A stretch of DNA of 64,000 bases, from contig NC_066333.1 in NCBI RefSeq assembly GCF_022539315.1, positions 14,075,501-14,139,500 of the forward strand, given 5' to 3'. Every line of letters starts with the position of its first letter. Positions within the stretch are counted from its first letter, which is position 1. The position numbers and the translations under genes are program-made. The notes beneath the pieces were generated by a model. The model did no database searches, was not told the DNA's origin, and saw only the letters and a program-made list of their open reading frames with translations. This document shows, piece by piece, positions 58,301-64,000 of this stretch. The DNA comes from Serinus canaria. Taxonomy: Eukaryota > Chordata > Aves > Passeriformes > Fringillidae.

Positions 58301-61091
58301 CAATGCTGGAGCAGAGTCACTTTGGTTATGTGCCAGCACAGCAGCTCAGGAGGTGGCTAGAAAGGTGGGAGGAAAGATGAAGATGTAAGTTGGCTGTGGA
58401 AAGGTAGGCCAGATGGCAGTGGCTTTTCCCTGCACAGCCTCTGCCCTTGATCAGCCAGTGCTTGGCAGCCTGGCACTTGGGGCTTATCTACAGCCCAGCC
58501 CATCTTCTGTGAGGAAGTGCAGAATCAAATTGTGCTCTTAGTTGCTTAATTTCAAAGCAAAATGTTATTTGTATGTATGTCTGAAGATACAGCACTTAAC
58601 AGTGAGTCTTAGAAGATCAGAGGGTTTGAGATTCCGTGGGGGCTGGGACAAAACCAAAACAAAACGCCTCCCCCAGAGCTTCACTCTGCAGGGAGGGAAA
58701 GGTCCCTTGAGTGGCAGGGTCTGGGTGGCCTCAAGGAGCACTGGCCATGGCAGGGTCTGGGTGGCCTCGAGGAGCCTTGGCCATGACAGGGTCTGGGTGG
58801 CCTCGAGGAGCCTTGGCCATGACAGGGTCTGGGTGGCCTCGAGGAGCCCTGGCCATGGCAGGGTCTGGGTGGCCTCGAGGAGCACTGGCCATGGCAGGGT
58901 CTGGGTGGCCTCGAGGAGCCCTGGCCATGGCAGGGTCTGGGTGGCCTCGAGGAGCCCTGGCCATGGCAGGGTCTGGGTGGCCTCGAGGAGCCCTGGCCAT
59001 GGCAGGGTCTGGGTGGCCTCGAGGAGCACTGGCCATGGCAGGGTCTGGGTGGCCTCGAGGAGCCCTGGCCATGGCAGGGTCTGGGTGGCCTCGAGGAGCC
59101 CTGGCCATGGCAGGGTCTGGGTGGCCTCGAGGAGCCCTGGCCATGGCAGGGTCTGGGTGGCCTCGAGGAGCACTGGCCATGGCAGGGTCTGGGTGGCCTC
59201 GAGGAGCACTGGCCATGCCCAGGCATGGCGCAGTGAGCACAGGAAGTGCTGGCAGGGCTCAGCAGGCTTGAGGGGTTGCGCGCCTGGCCCTGCACCAGAC
59301 CCCAGCATCTCCCTGGCTCCTGTGCCAGGGCCTGCCTTGGGGGCAGCTCCCTCTCTGCTGGCCCTGGCCCACGGGAGCCCTCCCCACACCGCAGGGAGCA
59401 GGTTCTCACACAGCCACGCCGCGGGGCTGCTGCTGGCAGTGTGGGCCTACGCCCTGGCCTTCGCCGCCGCGCCCCTGGCCCGGTGGGGCAGCTACGGCCC
59501 CGAGCCCTACGGGACAGCCTGTTGCATCACCTGGGAGGCCTCCAGCAGGGAGGCCATGCTCTACATCCTCGCCCTCCTCATCTTCTGCTACCTGCTGCCC
59601 TGCCTGCTCATCCTGGCATCCTACACGCTGATCCTGTGGACGGTGTGGGCATCGCGGAGAGCTGTGAGGCGGCACACGTCCCCCCGGCGCGGGGCCCGCG
59701 GCCTGCAGGGCCTGCATGGCCTGCTCCTCAGGGTACGGGAACGGGGCTGCTCCTCAGGGTACGGGAACGGGGCTGCTCCTCAGGGTACAGGAACGGGGCT
59801 GCTCCTCAGGGTATGGGAATGGGGCTGCTCCTCAGGGTATGGGAATGGGCCCCTCCTGCCTGGTGTCGGCTGTTTCTGATGAATTCTCCAGGTGTCTGTG
59901 TCAGTGTGGGTAATAACACATTGCTCCTCATTTAAAGTCATCAGGTGGAGGAGTTTTCATTTTAAATTACATTGGAAAAGATCATAAAGGAGCTTGCATG
60001 AGTCATTGTTCCCCAGACTACAAGCTAATACTATAATTTACCAAGAATATGTAAAAAACCCCAAATAACCTTTTAAAAACACAGCATGAAAGAAAACAAC
60101 TTGCAAGCCTGGCTTCAAAGGAAACAGCCATATCCATTCAGGGGAGGGGCACTGAGCACAGCCCATTTCCAGGCCCCCCAAGCCACACAGGTTGCGTGAG
60201 GGATTTGCAGTGCTGCCAAAAGCTGAGCTGGTCCCAGCCAGGTCCCTGTGTCCTTTGTATCCATCTGCCACAGCAGGCGGAGGCCATTCTGAGTTCCCAA
60301 GGTGGGGCAGGGCGTGAGTGGCCTGAAGTGGGAGCAGGTGTATGTGTGGGCTGTGCTGAGTTGCTGCCCTGCTCTCTGACCTTCCAGCACAGGTCCAGAA
60401 GGCTGAGCACCTTTCCCTGGGGATGTGAGGGCTGCTCAGGGTCCTGCTGCATGTGGCTGAGTTTGGGGGGTGTCAGCGTCCCCCGGATGCTGCGGGAGGC
60501 TCACGGTGTCCCCATCTGCCTCTGCTCCTTCTCCAGCTGAGCATTGCCGTGTGCCTGGGGTTCCTGGCTGCCTGGACTCCCTACGCCGTGCTGGCGCTGT
60601 GGGCCCTGCTCGGGGATGCCAGCCAGGTGCCAGCGCTGGCCTTCGTGCTCTCGGCCGTCTTTGCCAAGTCCTCGACGCTCTACAACCCGCTGGTGTGCCT
60701 GTTCCTCAAGCCCAGCTTCCACAGGTTCCTCTCCAGGGACAGGGTGCCCCTGCAGGCCCTGCGCACCCTCCTGTGCTGCGGCTGCCTGGGCGCCGCACTC
60801 CAGCCCTTGGCGGGCCCGGGCTGCAGGGGCCACCCCGGCGCTCGCAGGAGCTGCAGCGATGTTCTTGAGTGTTTCAGTAACTACCCCGGCTGCTACACTG
60901 CCCCTCGGCTGCCCGGCAGCTCGGCCCAGCGTGGGGCCTTGGCCGTGCTGGCCGGCAGAGCCGCGGGGCAGCCGGGGCTCGGGAGGACGGTGCAGGTGAT
61001 GGTGCTGCTCACGCGGAGGTGGTCAGGCCTGGGCACTGCCAGCGTGGCAGGGGAGGCCCTGCCCTCGGCCATGGCCAAGGACCTGCTCTGA
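55268..61091 (+). CDS. OPN5L1: OPN5L1-like opsin (neuropsin-like family), 5 coding exons, 423 aa
   Basis: Exons 55,268-55,355; 56,679-56,841; 57,358-57,485; 59,395-59,732; 60,537-61,091 join in frame (1,272 nt with stop). The product is a seven-helix G-protein-coupled receptor of the plasma membrane with N-glycosylation sequons at N3 and N6, GN in helix 1, NLAISD in helix 2, a disulfide pair C92-C169, CLGFLAAWTPY in helix 6, and the retinal-binding lysine K283 in AKSSTLYNP. E163 sits at the ancestral counterion site (bovine 181). Family marks such as HRW, LKVCYPAYG, PEPYGT and AWTPYA place it among OPN5-type opsins. C170, just after the disulfide cysteine (bovine 188), is the residue through which chicken Opn5L1 forms a reversible thiol adduct with retinal. 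D/E-R-Y is replaced by V-C-C (116-118) and NPxxY by NPLVC. OPN5L2 or OPN6-type assignment is less likely. The tail has a Cys-rich stretch that may be palmitoylated. Confidence 0.85.
56679..56841 (+). CDS. OPN5L1: Opsin coding exon 2 (helices 1-2)
   Basis: Acceptor CTCCACAG|GCATCATG. Encodes IMSLSGNSLLLLVAH, LLKPAELFIVNLAISD and the end of helix 2, FFAHR. Donor CACAG|GTACCT. Confidence 0.87.
57358..57485 (+). CDS. OPN5L1: Opsin coding exon 3 (helix 3)
   Basis: Acceptor CCTTGCAG|GTGGCTC. Encodes WLFEQALCTLYAF to LKVCYPAY. Contains disulfide C92 and the altered D/E-R-Y region VCC. Donor ATATG|GTAGGT. Confidence 0.88.
57620..57775 (-). mobile_element. CR1-type LINE fragment in opsin intron 3
   Basis: TCACAGAATCACAG followed by a decayed form of the CR1 tail (AAGGTCATTGAGTCCAGC, CCAAGTCCAGCACTACACCA, TGTCCCCAAGTGTCACATCT). 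It is antisense to the opsin and considerably diverged, hence older than the RNF114 intron copy. Confidence 0.65.
58713..59216. repeat. 36 bp minisatellite, 14 copies, opsin intron 3
   Basis: Fourteen head-to-tail 36 bp units (504 bp exactly). Each runs GGCAGGGTCTGGGTGGCCTC, then GAGGAGC, then a CCTGGCCAT-type end. Copies differ at a few sites (CACTGG, CCCTGG or CCTTGG; CATGGC or CATGAC; CAAGG in the first). Because 36 is divisible by 3, frames stay open on both strands and one runs on into opsin exon 4. Confidence 0.95.
59395..59732 (+). CDS. OPN5L1: Opsin coding exon 4 (helices 4-5)
   Basis: Acceptor CACCGCAG|GGAGCAGG. Encodes SRFSHSHAAGLL, the PEPYGTACCITW loop with E163, C169 and C170, helix 5 (YLLPCLLILASYTLI) and the arginine-rich third cytoplasmic loop. 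It ends CTC AGG at 59,732 with donor GTACGG, phase 0, the first of five tandem donor copies. Confidence 0.86.
59721..59850. repeat. 26 bp repeat, 5 copies, spanning the exon 4 splice donor
   Basis: Units of CTGCTCCTCAGGGTACGGGA plus ACGGGG begin at 59,721, 59,747, 59,773, 59,799 and 59,825. The first unit contains the last 12 coding bases and the donor of opsin exon 4. The later four lie in the intron and each repeats CAG|GGTA, with GTACGG drifting to GTACAG and GTATGG. Confidence 0.92.
60537..61091 (+). CDS. OPN5L1: Opsin coding exon 5 (helices 6-7, C-terminal tail)
   Basis: Acceptor CTTCTCCAG|CTGAGC, phase 0. Encodes CLGFLAAWTPYAVLALWALL, FAKSSTLYNPLVCLF with K283, and a 120-residue GC-rich tail with a CCGC cluster, ending in TGA. 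The tail is less conserved-looking than the helices, but its frame is intact. Confidence 0.87.
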   Translation: MSIAVCLGFLAAWTPYAVLALWALLGDASQVPALAFVLSAVFAKSSTLYNPLVCLFLKPSFHRFLSRDRVPLQALRTLLCCGCLGAALQPLAGPGCRGHPGARRSCSDVLECFSNYPGCYTAPRLPGSSAQRGALAVLAGRAAGQPGLGRTVQVMVLLTRRWSGLGTASVAGEALPSAMAKDLL

Positions 61092-62700
61092 GCCCAGCCC
61101 TGCCCAGCTCTGTCCTAGCAGAGCAATGGAAAACAAACACAAATGCAGCATTCTCTCCCCACCGTGCCCAGTGGGTCCCAGATGTTCCACACCTGAAGGG
61201 ACATGAAGATGTCAGACCAGCCCCTCTGGTTTGGCTCCTGCAGCTCTGAGCCTGGTGTTTGCACTTGCAAGAACAAGAACAAAAATAGACCTCAGTGCCT
61301 GAGATGTGCCCAGGGTGCAGTCTCTCCTGCAGTTTGCTCTCTGGGCCCTTGGCCTTTGTTTTTCCAACCTGGTACTCTGAAGGCCAAGTAGGAACTTGGT
61401 CGTCTTAAAAATTGTGCCTGGCAGGGCAGGCTGGAGGCCAGGAGGCCCCAAGGGGAATCTACCTCTAGTGCCAGCTCCTACAGTCCCTGCAGCCACCTCC
61501 TGTCCTGCTGGGGAGTGGGACTGTTCACACAGCTACCTCAGCTGGGGTAAGGAAGCACCTCCCTACAGTCCTTGGGACTGCTCTCTGTGCCAGCTGTGCT
61601 ACCCTGCTCCCTCCACTGGAGTGGAAGCCACCACTGTCCTACAGACAAAAAAGGGAGCCTGCCTTCAGAGCAGGGATTTGGGGTTACAGTAATCCTGGAG
61701 TGAGTAGTGGCAGTCCCAGGGAATGATCAGCAGGCAGGGAACGGCAAATCTGAGGGTGAGCACCACTCTGGAGAAGGCACAGTGGATGTAGGGTGTCCCC
61801 AGTGCTGGGACAGTGGGGCAGCTCATGCCAGCTGCACAGGGCATCAGCGGCCTGGGCTGCAGCATCCCGAAGGATTGTTGCTGACCTTTGGAGATCAGTG
61901 AGGGCAGCACACCCATGGGTGGAGCCTGGGACAAAAAGGAACAAGAAGCTGTGCCAGAGCCTGGTGCAAAGCCATCCACAGGATAACCCCATCTGGAAAG
62001 CTCCCTGTGCCCCATCCCCAGCCCTGCGGTACACGAGGGGATCATGCAGTGTCTCCACTGACCATTCATCTTGTTCCACTTGTCATTTCTAAAGTAAATT
62101 AAACTCCTGAAAACCAGCGTCCGACTCAGTTCAGCTCCGTGGTGGCAGCTGCGCTCCAGGATAACGGGAACGTGGATGGGGCAGAGCATGCCATGGGCCA
62201 GAGCGTGGCCAGGCTGGGTGCCATGGGCCAGCCATGCAGAGAGAGACACAGCCCATCGGCTGGGCACGGGCAGGTGGCACCAGCAAACCTCCTCTGCCCC
62301 AGTGCTGAGTGCCACAGCCACGCTGTGTCCGGCAGCACCGGCACCCTGCCACACCCTGCATGTCCCCTGGCCATTCTGGGCCATCCTGGGCCATCCTGCT
62401 TCTGCCCATGGAGAGCAGCCTCCAGAAAGCGACCAGGGACTGACTTCCCCTAGGAGGACACAAACACGAAGGGCTGCTGCCATCTCCTGGGGGCTCTCAG
62501 GGCATGGCCACCCCGGGATGGACAGGGACAGAGGACTGACCAGCCAGGCTGGGCAGTGGGCTGTGCCAGGCCTGGGAACAGAGCACAGGGTCCCTGCTCT
62601 GCCTGCGAGCCCCCTGACTGGTGGCTTTGGCCCCTGCTGCCTAAAATCCAGTGCTCCAGAGATCATCTAAAGAAGACAGGGAGAAAGATAATCATCTGCA
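61092..62700. other. Opsin 3' flank
   Basis: No gene is seen. No canonical AATAAA follows the opsin stop on the plus strand within this stretch; an ATTAAA lies at 62,098-62,103. The opsin 3' UTR end is therefore undetermined. Confidence 0.45.
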
Positions 62701-64000
62701 ATCCCTCAGGTCCTTTATTACTCCAGAAAACTTTTATTACTCCACATCAGTGTTTTCATCCCACAGGTCAGTGTGAGCATGCCCAGCACAGAGAATCCCA
62801 AGGCTGGGCGTGTTTATTCTCCATCCTCAGACACTCCTGCTGCCGTGGGCCAGCGTTTGTGGCCACCCAGCAAACCCCAACCAGTCCGATGAACTCCACA
62901 TGCTGTGGAGCCAGTCCAGGGTCTGGCACTGCCCAGGGACTCCTCTCTGCCAGGCTGGATCCATCCCGTGGGGCACAGCACAGCTGGGGCAAATGTAGCC
63001 GTGTCTCCAGCTGGGAATGGTGCTGACAGCTGCCACCAATTACCTGAGGATTAGAGACAACTCCCTCTCTCTTGGGCAGATCCCCTGGTGCTTCTGGGCT
63101 GAGCCTGAGAAGAGGGTGGTGGCTTCACCCTCAGTGCTGAGACCCAGCAGGGTTTGGAAGGGGGTTCCTGATTGCAAGAACCAATTTCTTTGGGTTTGGT
63201 CATGCTGTAGTGGGAGGGAAGGGAGTTTGGGGCTGCACTGCTGCTCAGTGAGAGCCTGGCCCTGGAGCAAGAACAGAGCCAGGGCTGCCTTGGGGTGGGC
63301 TTGGTGCCAGGGGGCTGCACTATGGGCACTGCATTGCCCACTCTGTGCTGGCTCACTCAGGAGTCTGAGGGCACAGCTACAACTCCAAGGTGTGTCCTAG
63401 GAAAGGAAAAATGTGGAATAAGGCAATTGTCAAGGAAAGTCAGCAAAATCATAAATTAATGTGAAAATCAGACAGCAGAAATTTCTTCCAGTGGTTCTGA
63501 GCTATGGAGGTTAATGTGTAGTTTGAGGGAAAGTGAAATCTTAACTCTGAGTTGTGCAAATGTGGTGATATTTTAGTGCAGTTGCTTTTGAAATAGCTCC
63601 CCCACCCCCCATTGCTCCAGCTTAATTGCCTCAAATGATTTAATTCCTTCTGTCTGTGGTGGTTAATTGAAGGTAAAAAATGCTTCCAGCTGGGGCTCTC
63701 AGGTCTTTTCCTGGTGCTGTCCAGGGGCAGGGCTGGGAGCAGGACCAGCCTCCCCAGCAGCTCTGTGCTCCAGCAGGGCCCCCAGAGCTCATGCATCTCC
63801 TGCTCCAATCTGAAGGTGAAGCCCTGATGAAGATGCCATCAGCTCAAACCAGAGCTGCCCTCAGTAATGCCCAGTGAGGCTTTGCAACCAGGCCCTTCTG
63901 TACCTCCAGAACTGGCTGTGGCACGAAGCTGAGGGTGCACGTGCCCCTGGTCCTGTGCTGTGTCCCCTCCTGTGGCCTCATTGTTCTTGAGGGCTGGGTG
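62701..64000 (-). other. Possible 3' UTR of a convergent minus-strand gene running off the window
   Basis: Minus-strand AATAAA signals at 62,714-62,719, 62,733-62,738 and 62,813-62,818 cluster as at a gene end. No coding exon is visible before the window edge. In human, SLC9A8 converges on SPATA2 from this side, so its 3' UTR is the natural guess, by synteny only. Confidence 0.3.

Noticed and set aside
58713..59216. Regular 36 bp repeats resembling a CRISPR array
   Set aside because: Units are directly adjacent with no unique spacers, and the setting is a vertebrate intron.
58542..59879. 445-codon open frame running through the 36 bp repeat into opsin exon 4
   Set aside because: It is intron repeat plus a true exon. 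The CAG acceptor at 59,394 and the match to opsin helices only from 59,395 show where coding begins.
61665..62666. 333-codon minus-strand frame
   Set aside because: No recognisable domain or splice signals, and the composition is typical of chance GC-rich frames. SLC9A8 membrane segments are not present.
1..64000. tRNA or rRNA genes, operons, ribosome binding sites or phage-like systems
   Set aside because: No tRNA-like A and B boxes with a fitting cloverleaf were spotted, and the sequence is clearly vertebrate.

Overview
The window looks like bird nuclear DNA. It carries CR1 LINE 3'-end fragments, short introns, GC-rich CpG islands at promoters, many GC-rich minisatellites, and a gene order matching the vertebrate SNAI1-RNF114-SPATA2 neighbourhood (human 20q13). 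I cannot name the species. Nothing prokaryotic or plasmid-like is present.

Layout. Bases 1-20,690 hold no gene that I can support: GC-rich intergenic DNA with several minisatellites, CpG-rich pockets and a few AT-rich blocks that look like candidate enhancers. SNAI1 lies on the minus strand (coding exons 24,303-24,225, 23,657-23,154 and 22,000-21,819; 254 aa), with a probable 3' UTR down to about 20,690. RNF114 is also on the minus strand (six coding exons, 32,952 to 29,577; 221 aa), with a probable 3' UTR to about 27,690. SPATA2 starts from the same CpG island on the plus strand (coding exons 35,889-36,206 and 37,501-38,754; 523 aa), with polyadenylation signals at 39,579 and 41,243. Roughly 39.6-52.2 kb shows no gene.

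A GC-rich island with a 19-21 bp minisatellite and a strong splice donor lies at 52.25-52.95 kb. It may hold the non-coding first exon of the next gene, a five-exon opsin of the OPN5-like family (55,268-61,091; 423 aa). The opsin has the retinal-binding lysine (K283) and the ancestral counterion glutamate (E163). It also has a second cysteine directly after the extracellular-loop disulfide cysteine, which points to OPN5L1. It lacks the D/E-R-Y and NPxxY motifs. A 14-copy 36 bp minisatellite fills part of its intron 3, and a 26 bp repeat multiplies the splice donor of its exon 4. Three minus-strand polyadenylation signals near 62.7-62.8 kb suggest that a convergent gene, by synteny SLC9A8, ends there.

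Function. The genes do not form one pathway. SNAI1 is a transcriptional repressor of epithelial genes. RNF114 is a RING E3 ligase. SPATA2 bridges CYLD to the linear-ubiquitin ligase complex. The opsin is a light or retinal sensor. RNF114 and SPATA2 probably share a bidirectional promoter with CRE and ETS sites. The most interesting items are the opsin and the repeats that have invaded its splice and promoter regions.
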